The notes: generated by a model not told the origin, from the sequence alone. A DNA stretch of 42,391 nucleotides from Marinibactrum halimedae (GCF_021234875.1 NZ_JAJQVM010000039.1:1-42391), one strand, 5' to 3'. Positions 1-8,800 are shown, counted from the stretch's first letter. A program made the numbers and translations.

Positions 1-35
1 AACGAATTTTTATCCAATATTTTTGTAAATAAATG

Positions 36-54
36 CGTAATGATAATTATTTTC
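36..54. promoter_or_regulatory. Candidate Fur box near the left edge
   Basis: This 19-base stretch matches the classical Fur consensus (GATAATGATAATCATTATC) at 15 of 19 positions, and its core TGATAAT-T-ATT half is well kept. The only gene in range inside the window is the broken haemagglutinin remnant, so it may serve a gene to the left or be left over from the lost promoter. In AT-rich DNA such matches also arise by chance. Confidence 0.35.
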
Positions 55-168
55 GGTAAATGTTCCGGTAGAAAAAATTAGAAAATTATCGCGCTAAAAA
101 AACGAATTTATAGAGGTTCCCTTAAGTCATGCTACATGAACAGACTCTATTTGATGGGAAAAGAATTT

Positions 169-198
169 AAGGAGTTTATAGGGAAGGAATTTATAGGG
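169..198. repeat. 15-bp tandem duplication (2 copies)
   Basis: Two copies, AAGGAGTTTATAGGG and AAGGAATTTATAGGG, lie head to tail and differ at one base. They sit directly before the readable part of the haemagglutinin remnant. An in-frame stop (TAA at 168-170) precedes them in the remnant's frame. Confidence 0.8.
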
Positions 199-593
199 AT
201 ACCCATAATAATTTGCCGTGGGGGCCGGGTGCCAGTGTCAATTCCAGTGTGGGTTACGGGGAAACGTGGGTTACGGGGAAACCGAGGGTTCCACCGACTT
301 TCAAGGCCGCGATGAAGAAACCAGCTCTTACCTGAGTGTGGGTTTTGGTATGGGCGATAACACCGAAACCAACACCGACGAAGGCAGTTCGAGTTGGAGT
401 GTTGAGGGCAGTTACTACGAGCGTGATCGTCAGCAAATCACTCGCGCCACGGTAGGGTGTTGGCAGTATCACGGTGAGCAATAATCTAGAACAAGGACTT
501 TCAAATCTCAATTGTGACATCGCCATAACTCAAGAAGCGCTAATCATATGGTGTCACTTTATATTCCATTCCTGCAATAATAAAATCAATTGA
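171..593 (+). pseudogene. Remnant of a filamentous haemagglutinin/CdiA-like exoprotein
   Basis: Three frame segments read as one protein if two lesions are undone. From about 201 the frame reads THNNLPWGPGASVNSS then VGYGET. A 17-bp duplication (249-265 repeated at 266-282) shifts the frame. Translation then continues through Gly/Ser-rich sequence to QITRATVG at about 455. After another frame change just past 456 it reads GSITVSNN, then LSNLNCDIA, up to a stop near 593. The RATxG-x-G-x-I-x-V, then L-x-x-LN-x-D pattern is typical of the region downstream of haemagglutinin repeats in FhaB/CdiA-type two-partner secretion proteins. There is no start codon, no TPS domain and no toxin or immunity gene here. 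It is a decayed internal piece, not a working gene. The family call rests on motif recall. Confidence 0.6.
249..282. repeat. 17-bp perfect tandem duplication that shifts the reading frame
   Basis: GTGGGTTACGGGGAAAC occurs twice with no spacer. Because 17 is not a multiple of three, the duplication breaks the frame of the haemagglutinin remnant. Deleting one copy joins NSSVGYGET to the downstream frame. Confidence 0.9.
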
Positions 594-666
594 AAATCAT
601 TTAATCCTAATCAAAGCCTGAAAGTGCATGTGCGATATTGTTTGTCATAATGAGTTTTTTACTAAT

Positions 667-681
667 TGATAATAATCAACT
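667..681. promoter_or_regulatory. Weak Fur-like 7-1-7 site upstream of the SDR gene
   Basis: TGATAAT-A-ATCAACT matches the 7-1-7 Fur core (TGATAAT-N-ATTATCA) at 11 of 14 positions, about 65 bases before the GTG start at 747. The first half is perfect and the second poor. The region is AT-rich, so this is a weak call. Confidence 0.2.
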
Positions 682-746
682 TAGAGTAGTGAACGAATAA
701 ATTTTTATTGGTTAAGTGAGGCAGCCCATTTGAGGAGGGATAAAAA

Positions 747-1577
747 GTGAAAGTTATACTGATTACCGGTGCTTCATCTGGTATTGGAAAAAAAGCGGCA
801 TTGGATTTGATTAATGCAGGCTATACCGTTTATGGCGCAGCGAGACGTATTGAGGAAATGAAGCCGTTGGTCGACGTGGGTGGATATGCGTTAAAACTGG
901 ATGTGACAGATGTCGAGAATATTCAACGAGTGGTTGATCAGATTGTTTTAGAGCAAGGAAGGATTGATGTTCTCATCAATAATGCTGGCTATGCGGTATA
1001 TGGATCAGTAGAAGAGACTTCTGAAGAAGATTATAAGCGCCAGTTTGAAGTGAATTTGTTTGGTGTTGCCGAAGTAACCAAGGCGGTGCTGCCTGTAATG
1101 CGTAAACAAAATAAGGGGCATATTATCAATATGTCTTCAGTTGGCGGTAAAATATATTCATTGCTGGGAGCATGGTACCATGCAACGAAGCATGCAATTG
1201 AAGGGTGGTCTGATTGTCTGCGTTTGGAAGTTCAACCATTTGGTATCGATGTAACCATCATTGAGCCAGGATTAATTAAGACAGAATTTGGTGAAGTAAT
1301 GAATAAGCCATTGCTCACTCGTTCGGGTAATGGCCCTTATGCCGATTTGGCAAAAGGGGTTGTTAAGGCAATGGAAAGCTCTTACAACAAAGGTGATGCG
1401 TCTCCGCCAGCGGTAATCAGTGATGTTATCTTAAAAGCGATCAAGGCAACAAAACCTAAGACGCGCTACCATGCGGGTAGATTTGCTTCTCAATTATTAT
1501 TTTTACGCAAGTGGTTAAGTGATCGTGCATTTGACAAGGTTATACTCAGTACAGTCAATAGATTAAAAAATAAATAA
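747..1577 (+). CDS. Short-chain dehydrogenase/reductase (SDR)
   Basis: This is a 276-residue classical SDR, an NAD(P)-dependent oxidoreductase with a Rossmann fold. The cofactor motif TGASSGIG is at residues 7-14, NNAG at 78-81, the catalytic Ser at about 130-131, and the Y-x-x-x-K pair at Tyr144 and Lys148 (YHATK). PG at 174-175 follows the usual strand. The start is GTG at 747, behind a strong GAGGAGG at 733-739. The protein is about 25 residues longer than a minimal SDR, with a basic C-terminal helix typical of the ketoreductase/retinol-dehydrogenase-like branch. Cytoplasmic. The substrate cannot be told from sequence. The next gene, gdhA, follows after 115 bases on the same strand, but the gap is too long to assume an operon. 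Confidence 0.9.
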   Translation: MKVILITGASSGIGKKAALDLINAGYTVYGAARRIEEMKPLVDVGGYALKLDVTDVENIQRVVDQIVLEQGRIDVLINNAGYAVYGSVEETSEEDYKRQFEVNLFGVAEVTKAVLPVMRKQNKGHIINMSSVGGKIYSLLGAWYHATKHAIEGWSDCLRLEVQPFGIDVTIIEPGLIKTEFGEVMNKPLLTRSGNGPYADLAKGVVKAMESSYNKGDASPPAVISDVILKAIKATKPKTRYHAGRFASQLLFLRKWLSDRAFDKVILSTVNRLKNK

Positions 1578-1692
1578 TTCGGATAAAGCTTGATGCGGTA
1601 GTGATGGTTTTTATGCTTTAAAAGCAAAGCGGATGTCGATTTAAATTTCAATAAGTGCTGTAAAGTAATCGGATAAGCTAAGAGAGGGTGAT

Positions 1693-3036
1693 GTGGGATA
1701 TTATCAATTAGATCGCTTTGTTCAAGAGATAAAGCAAAAAAATCCATATGAGCCTGAATTTTATCAGGCGGTTTCTGAATTTTCGGCGTCAGTTATTCCT
1801 TTTATCAATGCGCATTCTAAATACCAGGATGTGAGTATTTTAGAACGTTTGACGGAACCTGACCGAATCATTTCCTTTAGGGTGACTTGGCGTGATGATA
1901 ATAAAGTCATTCAAACAAACCGTGGTTGGCGGGTGCAATTTAGCAATGCTATTGGACCGTATAAGGGTGGATTGAGATTTCACCCTACGGTGAATCAAAG
2001 TGTGTTGAAGTTTCTTGGTTTTGAGCAAATTTTTAAAAACAGTTTAACTGGATTACCCATGGGAGGGGCAAAAGGAGGTTCTAACTTCAACCCAAGAGGT
2101 AAAAGTGACGATGAAATCATGGCGTTTTGCTATTACTTTATGCTTGAGCTGCATCGACACATTGGGGAAGATGTGGATATTCCCGCTGGTGACATTGGCG
2201 TAGGTTCTAGAGAGATTGATCTATTGTTTGGAGCCTATAAAAAACTTGCGAATAAATGGACGGGTACTCTTACCGGTAAAGGGCTTGAATTTGGTGGTAG
2301 CCTGTTAAGGAAAGAAGCTACGGGCTATGGTTGTGTGTATTTTTGTCACAATATGCTAAATGTTATGGATGAATCACTCGAAGGTAAAATTTGCGTTGTT
2401 TCGGGCTCTGGTAATGTTGCGATTTATGCGGCGGAGCAACTCCTCGTGAAAGGGGCCAAAGTGGTTACCATGTCAGACTCATCAGGCTTTATTTATGATA
2501 AAGAGGGAATTAATCAGGAGAAGCTTGAGTATATTAAGCAACTGAAAGAGGTGGATCGTAAAAGAATACGTGAGTATTGCTGTAAGTATGATAAAGCGGA
2601 ATACATAGAGGGGGCCAAGCCTTGGTCAGTGCCCTGTGATGCTGCTTTTCCTTGTGCTACACAAAATGAAATTGATTTAGAGGCAGCGAAAACATTGGCT
2701 TCTAACGGGGTAAAGGTTGTCTGTGAAGGTGCTAATATGCCGTGCAGTAATGAAGCAATCGAGTTTTTCAAAAAACAAGGTATTATTTTTGCTCCTGGTA
2801 AAGCGTCGAATGCAGGCGGTGTTTCAGTCAGTGGAATTGAACAAAGCCAAAATGCTTTGCACATGTCTTGGGAAAAGAACAGAATTAATCAAGAGTTGGA
2901 GAGAATTATGTTGTCGATTCATGAAAAATGCCGGGAGTATGGAGAAAGTAATGGTGATATTGATTATGTGAAAGGTGCAAATATCGCTGGCTTTGTGCGC
3001 GTTGCTGATACCATGATTAAATATGGAGTTATGTAG
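1693..3036 (+). CDS. gdhA: NADP-specific glutamate dehydrogenase
   Basis: GdhA makes glutamate from 2-oxoglutarate and ammonium with NADPH in the cytoplasm. The 447 residues align along their whole length with E. coli GdhA (also 447) as I recall it. Visible are RVQFSNAIGPYKGGLRFHP at 80-98, the catalytic-lysine motif PMGGAKGGS (Lys127), PAGDIGVG at 164-171, FTGKG-equivalent LTGKGLEFGGS, the Rossmann fingerprint SGSGNVA, EGANMP, and APGKASNAGGV near the end. The start is GTG at 1693 with AGAGGG just upstream. A stronger ATG in this frame is not available nearby. The gene stands alone, so it is probably controlled by nitrogen supply, but no operator was recognised. Confidence 0.97.
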   Translation: MGYYQLDRFVQEIKQKNPYEPEFYQAVSEFSASVIPFINAHSKYQDVSILERLTEPDRIISFRVTWRDDNKVIQTNRGWRVQFSNAIGPYKGGLRFHPTVNQSVLKFLGFEQIFKNSLTGLPMGGAKGGSNFNPRGKSDDEIMAFCYYFMLELHRHIGEDVDIPAGDIGVGSREIDLLFGAYKKLANKWTGTLTGKGLEFGGSLLRKEATGYGCVYFCHNMLNVMDESLEGKICVVSGSGNVAIYAAEQLLVKGAKVVTMSDSSGFIYDKEGINQEKLEYIKQLKEVDRKRIREYCCKYDKAEYIEGAKPWSVPCDAAFPCATQNEIDLEAAKTLASNGVKVVCEGANMPCSNEAIEFFKKQGIIFAPGKASNAGGVSVSGIEQSQNALHMSWEKNRINQELERIMLSIHEKCREYGESNGDIDYVKGANIAGFVRVADTMIKYGVM

Positions 3037-3112
3037 TGTGCAATGAAGGCACCGTCGCAAGAAATTGTGCAGTGATTTCAGGTGGCTGCATTGCCTGACT
3101 TTGCTTCAGTCT

Positions 3113-3144
3113 GTATCGACATTTTTAGGCCCCCGAATCGATAC
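3113..3144. repeat. Inverted repeat between gdhA and the AraC gene
   Basis: GTATCGA at 3113-3119 and TCGATAC at 3138-3144 are perfect complements separated by 18 bases. There is no T-run after the second arm, so an intrinsic terminator is unlikely. It lies in the 175-base gap between two convergent genes. Confidence 0.35.
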
Positions 3145-3211
3145 GACTCTTATTTGAATGGAAGGGGTGAAAAAGGCAGAGGAGAATAAATGCTCTTATA
3201 TAAGGGCACAT

Positions 3212-4150
3212 TTAGATACCTGATAGCCTTTTTAAGTATTGAGCTGAGTACCCCTTCCACCAACTGAGATCGGTCTGAAAAGATTGTGAAATAGGAATGT
3301 AGAGTTTACCACTGAAGCGTTGTTCGTCATCTAAGCAAAATAATGATGGCCCATCACCTAAGTAAAAAGGACTGTTTGTTAACCATTGAAATGCCATGGA
3401 AACGGTGAGTTCTACACGGGTGTCTTGTCCAGTATGCCTAAACATGGCGTAAGATTGCTCAGTCATGAAGTAGTATTCTAATTCTTCTGATAATTTGGTA
3501 GGGCGTTTTTTTACTTCAACAGCGAACAAATTTTCTATTTCGTGATGAGATAAAAGAGAATGTCTTCTGAAAGCAATATTCCATTCTCTTCCATTAACGA
3601 TTTCGGGTAATTCTTGTGTGGCTTTCATAAGTTGTGCAGAGAGCGTCTCTGTTTCCTGTATATTGTCTGCCACTCTAAGTCCGTAATAAGGTTGTGTTTG
3701 TCGTATTCCTACAAAGTGCCTATTAGGTAGTGTTGTTATTTCAGGTGTAACACCGTTGTTGTTTTTGATGATTTCAAATTGTTCACCTTCAAACGCCATA
3801 CGTTGGCTGGCATGGTAGGCACTACCAATAAGCTTAAATGTATTCGGTGTATTCCAAAAAGTGCGGGCAAAGGCTCGGGAAAACACTTCTGGAGATTGAA
3901 ATTCATATTTTAAAGCAATGTCTAATATCGAGTGCTTGTTGAGTGACAGTTCTCGTGAAGCTTCGGTTAAGCGTCGTATTCGTAAATAGTTGGCCGGTGT
4001 TTCTCCGGTGGCTTCTTTAAAGATTCGATGAAATTGACGGACGCCTATGTGCGCCTCATCGGCAATGTCTTCCAGTGAAATAGGGTCGGACAAATGGCGC
4101 TCTATTAATTGGATAGAAGCCATTATCTTCTTCTCAATTCTCTCTTTCAT
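3212..4150 (-). CDS. AraC-family transcriptional regulator with C-terminal effector-binding (GyrI-like) domain
   Basis: A 312-residue regulator. The N-terminal 100 residues hold the two helix-turn-helix units of AraC proteins: ISLEDIADEAHIGVRQFHRI (first HTH) and LDIALKYEFQSPEVFSRAF (second HTH). About 180 residues follow that look like the GyrI/Rob-type small-molecule-binding fold (EITTLPNRHFVGIRQ near its start, LYIPISQSF and WWKGYSAQYL near its end). This HTH-first order is that of Rob and related sensors, so it probably binds a hydrophobic ligand and activates or represses target promoters. ATG at 4150 is preferred to GTG at 4156 because GAAGAG lies 7 bases before it. It is divergent from the ThuA-like gene, a possible target. 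Confidence 0.85.
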   Translation of the reverse strand: MKERIEKKIMASIQLIERHLSDPISLEDIADEAHIGVRQFHRIFKEATGETPANYLRIRRLTEASRELSLNKHSILDIALKYEFQSPEVFSRAFARTFWNTPNTFKLIGSAYHASQRMAFEGEQFEIIKNNNGVTPEITTLPNRHFVGIRQTQPYYGLRVADNIQETETLSAQLMKATQELPEIVNGREWNIAFRRHSLLSHHEIENLFAVEVKKRPTKLSEELEYYFMTEQSYAMFRHTGQDTRVELTVSMAFQWLTNSPFYLGDGPSLFCLDDEQRFSGKLYIPISQSFQTDLSWWKGYSAQYLKRLSGI

Positions 4151-4280
4151 CGCCACGCTCTTCTTTGGTGGGTAAGTATGTCAGAAATCATCAAGCCACT
4201 CCTATGCATGCCGGAATACAGTAGCGCTTCTGGGTGTTTTTCACTTTATCACATTGGTGAAATAGACGAAAAGTATTGGT

Positions 4281-4332
4281 AGTGCTAATGAGCAGTACTA
4301 ATGAGTAGTACTAATGAGTAGTACCAATAAGA
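4281..4332. repeat. 13-bp tandem repeat, four copies
   Basis: Four head-to-tail 13-base units run from 4281: AGTGCTAATGAGC, AGTACTAATGAGT twice, then AGTACCAATAAGA. The middle two are identical. The array fills the gap between the divergent AraC-type regulator and the ThuA-like gene and ends about 20 bases before the latter's start. It may be a repeated binding site or slippage product. Confidence 0.85.
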
Positions 4333-4352
4333 GATAATTATGAGTGGTAATT

Positions 4353-5243
4353 ATGAATTGTGCAGTGCTTGACTTCTTATTTTATTCCCAGCGTTATCGC
4401 TTCTTGATGTTCTATAGGGTTCTATGTGCATTTGTAGAAAAAATAACCGTCCTTTCCGTTGTCGTATTCTATTGTTGTTTTTTACTGGCCTGTGAGACAA
4501 GTATGCTAAGTAGTAATGAGAAGAGTAGTGAAAAGAATAGTGAGAAGAGTAATACAGACCTCCATATTTTGGTGTTCAGTAAAACCCAAGGCTTTCGCCA
4601 TGAGTCTATCGCTGATGGCAATCGTATGTTGCAATCGTTGGGCAGTGAAAATCATTGGACAATGACCTTTTCAGAAAACGCCGATCATTTTAATGGTAAT
4701 TTGGATCAGTACGATGTAGTTGTGTTTAATAACACCTTGGGTGACATTTTTACGCCCCAGCAGCGCAGTCAGTTTCGGTCTTGGTTAGAAAATGGTGGTG
4801 GTTTTTTGGGTATTCATTCGGCGGTGGACACAGAATCCAAGTGGGCCTGGTATCACGATACGGTATTAGCGGGCGCGCGTTTTATCGGTCATCCAGACGG
4901 AGAGCAAGTGGCAGATTTAATCATCGAAGAAGGGAAGTATGGGTTTTTATCCCATGTGGGGCAGCCGTCTGAACGGTGGCGCTTTTTCGATGAGTGGTAT
5001 TTTTGGGATGTGGATTTACGCCAAGCACCCAATGTAGAAGTGATTGCCCGCCTTGATCGAACCAGTTACCCCACCAGTGTGCAACCGGCTGATTCAGATC
5101 ACCCTGTTATTTTCACTAATCGAGTGAAAGAGGGGCGCGTCTATTATACGAACCAGGGGCACCGTGGTGATACATTTCGTGATAGTGCCTTTATTGAGCA
5201 AATTCGAAAAGCCGTATTGTGGTTGCATCGGGGGAGTGAATAA
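4353..5243 (+). CDS. ThuA-like domain lipoprotein
   Basis: A predicted exported protein of 296 residues with a ThuA-like (class I glutamine-amidotransferase-like) domain. Family hallmarks are LVFSKTQGFRHESI, YDVVVFNNTLGDIFT, WLENGGGFLGIHSA, and a C-terminal YYTNQGHRGDTF followed by IRKAVLWL. A hydrophobic segment ends in the lipobox LLAC, followed by a Ser/Glu/Lys/Asn-rich linker (NEKSSEKNSEKSN), as in lipoproteins. The true start is uncertain: ATG 4353, GTG 4344, or ATG 4407, which would give a neat 28-residue signal peptide. ThuA was named for trehalose use, but most members have unknown or sugar-related roles, so no substrate is claimed. It converges on the next gene with a 46-base gap. 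Confidence 0.8.
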   Translation: MNCAVLDFLFYSQRYRFLMFYRVLCAFVEKITVLSVVVFYCCFLLACETSMLSSNEKSSEKNSEKSNTDLHILVFSKTQGFRHESIADGNRMLQSLGSENHWTMTFSENADHFNGNLDQYDVVVFNNTLGDIFTPQQRSQFRSWLENGGGFLGIHSAVDTESKWAWYHDTVLAGARFIGHPDGEQVADLIIEEGKYGFLSHVGQPSERWRFFDEWYFWDVDLRQAPNVEVIARLDRTSYPTSVQPADSDHPVIFTNRVKEGRVYYTNQGHRGDTFRDSAFIEQIRKAVLWLHRGSE

Positions 5244-5289
5244 GAGGTGTACGGCTCTCTAAGTGAAAGGGGGTTATTGGCGCCATATT

Positions 5290-6891
5290 TCATGGTGTGG
5301 GCTCGTTTGCTGAATTGATTAACGCCTCGATCTTTTTTTCTGCCGTACGCATAGGTTGTTCCCAATTGCTGTCGGGAGGTTGGCGAATTAATGATACGCT
5401 TTCGTACCACAGTGATTGATCAGGGTCGGTAAACCATCGCCACTCTGCTGAGGCAGGCAGTAAAACGAAGGTGTTTACGCCTAAGGCGCCGGATAAGTGT
5501 ACCGTCGAGTTATCCGCAGAGAGTAGGCAGTCTATGGCGCACATAAACGCAGAAAGGGCTTCAATATCATTACGGACATCGAAACTGGGCGTAATGACCC
5601 CTTTGCTGTCCAATATGGCTTTTTCTTCTGGGCTGCTGTCGTATTGCAAATTATAGAATTGCAAATCTTCTCGATTAAATAAGGCTTCCCACATTGCCAG
5701 TGGAATGGTTCTGGATTGTTTACGGGTTCCAAAGCTGCCCCCTCGCCAGGAAAAACCAATATGAGTAATGGACGCTGCTTTTTTAGGTAGCCCGTTTTTA
5801 AATTTTTCAAATTGGGTTTCATGGCATAGAAGGAATGGTTTACAGGGCTGAATATCCTCAAAAGAATGAATGAAGTATTGGGGTAATGAGCCCAAGGACA
5901 GATGAAAGTCATGAGTTTGTGAGCTGATCAATGCTACATTAGTTTGGGAGAGTGCGACGACATTAACGGATTTAAAGCTGCGTTGATAGAGTGGGGTTAG
6001 TCGATGGTCAATCAGCAGTGTGATTGAAGCGCCTTGCTCTAAAACGTTGCTGATCAAACGACTGTACATGATGTGATCGCCCAGTCCTTGATCCCCCCAA
6101 AGAATAATTGATTTACCGTTTAAGGGTTCACCCCGCCAGAGAGGACAGGGAAAATTAAGCTGGGTGATGGTTTTATCCTTAAAACGCCATTCATTTTCCG
6201 CCCACCCTAGTTTGAATTCACCAATCATTAAAGCGAGTTGTGACAAATTAATGTGGCTGTAGTAATTATCTGGGTTGAGCGAGATCGCTTTATGATGACT
6301 TTTGGCTGCATCGGTAAATCGGCCGAGTGCCACTTGAGTGATGCCTAAATTTTTATACAGAGCGTCATTATTGGGTTCGAGCTCTGTAGAGAGTTGAGAG
6401 GCGGCTAAGGCTTCGTGTAAGCGATTGGCTCGGTAGTAGGTTTCGGAGAGTCGAGCTAATGCTTCTACCGCATGTTGGGTGTTGACCAAAGGCAGTAGGC
6501 GTTGTTCTGATTCATCCAATATCCCATTTAAAAGTAGTACATCCACTAATTTGAGTTGCACAGAAACATTATTCGGTTGCGCTTCTATTGCGACGCGCAT
6601 GAGTTGAAGCGCGAGTTGTGGATCAGTATTAAAGGGGGGCGTTTGCTGTATTGCGATGACTTCTTGAGCGTAGGTAGGGTTCAGTTTTAAGATTTGTGAG
6701 AATGCCAGGATGGTTTCTTCACCTAAAGCATTTTCTATACATAGCCTAGTGAGCGATGCGGCTGTGTTCTCATCTAATGGCTTTTTCAATATTTTCTTTA
6801 TCGTTTGTCGGGCTTTTCGGGTTTTTCCATTTTTAAGCACCGATTGAAGGGTATTGATATCCACTGTGTTTACTTTTTCTTTATTAACCAT
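5290..6891 (-). CDS. TPR protein with GT-B/heptosyltransferase-like domain
   Basis: A 533-residue protein. Residues from about 60 to 240 hold degenerate then clear tetratricopeptide repeats (ALARLSETYYRANRLHEALA, then LYKNLGITQVALGRFTDAAK, each with a Pro-Asn-x-x turn). The rest resembles the C-terminal domain seen in TPR-linked glycosyltransferase-like proteins: LWRGEPLNGKSIILWGDQGL, GDHIMYSRLI, HIGFSWRGG, and a late CLLSADNSTVHLSGALG like the donor-binding end of GT9/GT41-type GT-B folds. No signal peptide. ATG at 6891 is chosen over TTG at 6903. It is transcribed away from the first flagellin gene 359 bases off. Position suggests, without proving, flagellin glycosylation. It could equally act on other surface glycans. 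Confidence 0.75.
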   Translation of the reverse strand: MVNKEKVNTVDINTLQSVLKNGKTRKARQTIKKILKKPLDENTAASLTRLCIENALGEETILAFSQILKLNPTYAQEVIAIQQTPPFNTDPQLALQLMRVAIEAQPNNVSVQLKLVDVLLLNGILDESEQRLLPLVNTQHAVEALARLSETYYRANRLHEALAASQLSTELEPNNDALYKNLGITQVALGRFTDAAKSHHKAISLNPDNYYSHINLSQLALMIGEFKLGWAENEWRFKDKTITQLNFPCPLWRGEPLNGKSIILWGDQGLGDHIMYSRLISNVLEQGASITLLIDHRLTPLYQRSFKSVNVVALSQTNVALISSQTHDFHLSLGSLPQYFIHSFEDIQPCKPFLLCHETQFEKFKNGLPKKAASITHIGFSWRGGSFGTRKQSRTIPLAMWEALFNREDLQFYNLQYDSSPEEKAILDSKGVITPSFDVRNDIEALSAFMCAIDCLLSADNSTVHLSGALGVNTFVLLPASAEWRWFTDPDQSLWYESVSLIRQPPDSNWEQPMRTAEKKIEALINSANEPTP

Positions 6892-7022
6892 GCGCAGTTC
6901 CAAGTTAATCGTATTGTGCTCTTTGTAAATTGAAGCATGGAGAGATCATTCAAGCAATGGGCGTTTGTAACCCTATTTTCAGGTGTGAAGAGAATTGCCG
7001 GTGACTGAAAGGCGGAAATTAT

Positions 7023-7042
7023 TTGCCGCCTTCGGGCGGCAA
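7023..7042. repeat. Perfect 8-bp hairpin with TTCG tetraloop
   Basis: TTGCCGCC, loop TTCG, GGCGGCAA. A very stable stem, but neither side is followed by a run of T, and no gene ends nearby (both flanking genes start outward). It may be a leader structure of the minus-strand gene or a leftover terminator. Confidence 0.6.
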
Positions 7043-7163
7043 GAAATAACCAAATTGCATTTAAAAATTTATGGGAAATAGGTGAGTAAATAAATTTTTA
7101 TTATTAAGGAATTGTTTTGGGCGGTCGTCTGAGGGTGGCGCACTATTTGTGATCAACCCTTTC

Positions 7164-7190
7164 TAAAGGAAGTTTTTTTGAGGTCGAAAG
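7164..7190 (+). promoter_or_regulatory. Sigma-28-like promoter of flagellin 1
   Basis: TAAAGGAA, 11 bases, GTCGAAAG. Compared with the enterobacterial FliA consensus TAAAGTTT-N11-GCCGATAA, the -35 TAAAG is intact and the spacing exact, but the -10 keeps only the CGA core. It is the weakest of the four main sigma-28 candidates here. The leader would be about 55 bases. Confidence 0.55.
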
Positions 7191-7249
7191 CAGGGTTGTG
7201 AAACATCTTGATCTGCTTTTACCCGATTTCGGGAGCTAGGAGTACAACC

Positions 7250-8800
7250 ATGGCCTTAACTGTTAATACCAATGTTGCGTCGTTAAATACGCAACGTAAT
7301 TTAAATAACTCATCCGAACGGTTGGATGTCTCTTTACAGCGATTGTCTACCGGTTTTCGTATTAATAGTGCGAAGGATGATGCTGCAGGGTTACAAATTT
7401 CAAACCGATTAACTTCTCAGGTTAACGGTTTGACGGTTGCCGCGCGTAATGCCAGTGATGGTATCTCACTCGCACAGGTGGCCGAAGGAGCACTGCAACA
7501 ATCGACAGATATTTTGCAGCGAATTCGAGACTTGGCGTTGCAGTCTGCCAACGGCTCTAATTCGGCAACAGAGCGTCAGGCATTGCAGGAAGAAGTGAAT
7601 CAGTTGAAAGAAGAGCTTACCAGAATTGCGGATACCACGACATTTGGTGGTCGAAAAATTCTGGATGGTACTTTTGGAACCAGTTCTTTTCAGGTGGGCT
7701 CGGAAGCTAACCAAACAATTGAAGTGACGTTGACCAATGCTTCTTCGGAACGATTAGGCAATTATCGAATTCGGGAAGCGGGTGCGGCTGCCGGTGGTAT
7801 CGCAGGTACGATTACGGAGGGCGCGTTAGGTACCACGACCTTTACCGATGGGGCCGATGTGACTGTGACAGGCCCGTTTGGGGTTGGTCAGTTTACACTG
7901 GCGGATACAGATTCCGCCGGCGATGTTGCAGACAGTATCAATTCTCTTACCGGCACCACCGGTGTGACGGCGACGGCAACCAATGTGATTCGAGTAGCCG
8001 CAGGGGATTTGGCGTTGCAAGGGTCTGGGCCTACAGCGGATTCGGTGAGTTTGACCATCGGTACGAATCGAGGCAACGGAATAGACCAAAGCACCACAGA
8101 TATCGTGCTTACAGCAACAGGGGATGCAGCCCAGGATTTGCAGAATTTGCGCGATGCTATTAATGCGGACTCTGGTGGCAATGGCCTCTCGGCGATAATA
8201 GATGAAAATGGTAACTTGGATATTACCGCAAAAGATGGTGATAACATCCAGGTGACCAATTACGTTGAGGTGGATGGCAACACTACCGCCAACGACTCAA
8301 CCATTACGTTCACGGCGGTGAATACCAACGATGCGACCCCAACGGTGCAATTGGTGAATGGTGGACCGAATACCAGTTTGGAAGCCATAGGCACATTAAC
8401 GTTTGATTCTTCCGCGCCGTTTTCTCTTTCAAGTACTGCGACGGGTCTTGATGAAATTTCTGCTCAATCGATCGGTGTATTACAGTCGATCGACGATATT
8501 GATGTCACGAATGTGGCTGGGGCACAAGATGCCATTGCGGTGATTGATGGGGCGATAGCGAACATCGACTCTCAGCGCGCACAGTTGGGTGCGGTTCAGA
8601 ATCGATTCCAGAATACGATCGCAAACCTGCAGAGCATCATTGAAAATGTCTCGGCAGCAAGAAGCCGAATTAAGGACACGGATTTTGCGGCGGAGACGGC
8701 AGAATTGACGAGGAATCAGATTCTTCAGCAAGCCGGCACCACGATCTTGGCTCAGGCGAATCAGTTGCCGCAGGCTGTCTTGGGTTTGCTGGGTGGTTAA
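7250..8800 (+). CDS. Flagellin 1 (filament subunit)
   Basis: Flagellin polymerises through its conserved ends into the flagellar filament after export by the flagellar type III apparatus. The 516-residue product starts [20 protein letters not shown] and carries the standard D0/D1 N-terminus ([20 protein letters not shown]). The matching C-terminus is [31 protein letters not shown], then [20 protein letters not shown]. The middle (about 170-420) is a Thr/Gly/Asp-rich variable domain, surface exposed in known filaments. ATG 7250 is preferred over the longer frame from 7208 because AGGAG precedes it and family members begin there. A terminator overlaps the stop codon. It is similar throughout to the flagellin at 9715. 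Functional symbols (fliC/flaA) cannot be assigned safely. Confidence 0.97.
   Translation: MALTVNTNVASLNTQRNLNNSSERLDVSLQRLSTGFRINSAKDDAAGLQISNRLTSQVNGLTVAARNASDGISLAQVAEGALQQSTDILQRIRDLALQSANGSNSATERQALQEEVNQLKEELTRIADTTTFGGRKILDGTFGTSSFQVGSEANQTIEVTLTNASSERLGNYRIREAGAAAGGIAGTITEGALGTTTFTDGADVTVTGPFGVGQFTLADTDSAGDVADSINSLTGTTGVTATATNVIRVAAGDLALQGSGPTADSVSLTIGTNRGNGIDQSTTDIVLTATGDAAQDLQNLRDAINADSGGNGLSAIIDENGNLDITAKDGDNIQVTNYVEVDGNTTANDSTITFTAVNTNDATPTVQLVNGGPNTSLEAIGTLTFDSSAPFSLSSTATGLDEISAQSIGVLQSIDDIDVTNVAGAQDAIAVIDGAIANIDSQRAQLGAVQNRFQNTIANLQSIIENVSAARSRIKDTDFAAETAELTRNQILQQAGTTILAQANQLPQAVLGLLGG

Larger units (their letters stand above)
6904..7249. other. Divergent intergenic region between the TPR-GT gene and flagellin 1
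   Basis: This stretch of about 350 bases holds no gene. It contains a perfect hairpin with TTCG loop (7023-7042), a poor sigma-54-like element (7136-7150), and a sigma-28-like promoter (7164-7190) for the first flagellin gene. The ribosome binding site AGGAG lies at 7238-7242. Confidence 0.7.

Noticed and set aside
2514-2864. 116-codon minus-strand frame inside gdhA
   Set aside because: Antisense to the conserved gdhA coding region, without any start signal or family features.
5532-5912. 126-codon frame inside the TPR-glycosyltransferase gene
   Set aside because: Same-strand out-of-phase shadow. The main frame has clear domains over this stretch.
7136-7150. Sigma-54-like element TGGCGC-N5-TTGT before flagellin 1
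   Set aside because: The -12 dinucleotide is GT rather than the nearly invariant GC. The sigma-28 element just downstream explains the gene better.
7208-7249. Longer flagellin 1 frame starting at 7208
   Set aside because: The extra 14 residues have no match to flagellin N-termini, and AGGAG lies right before ATG 7250.
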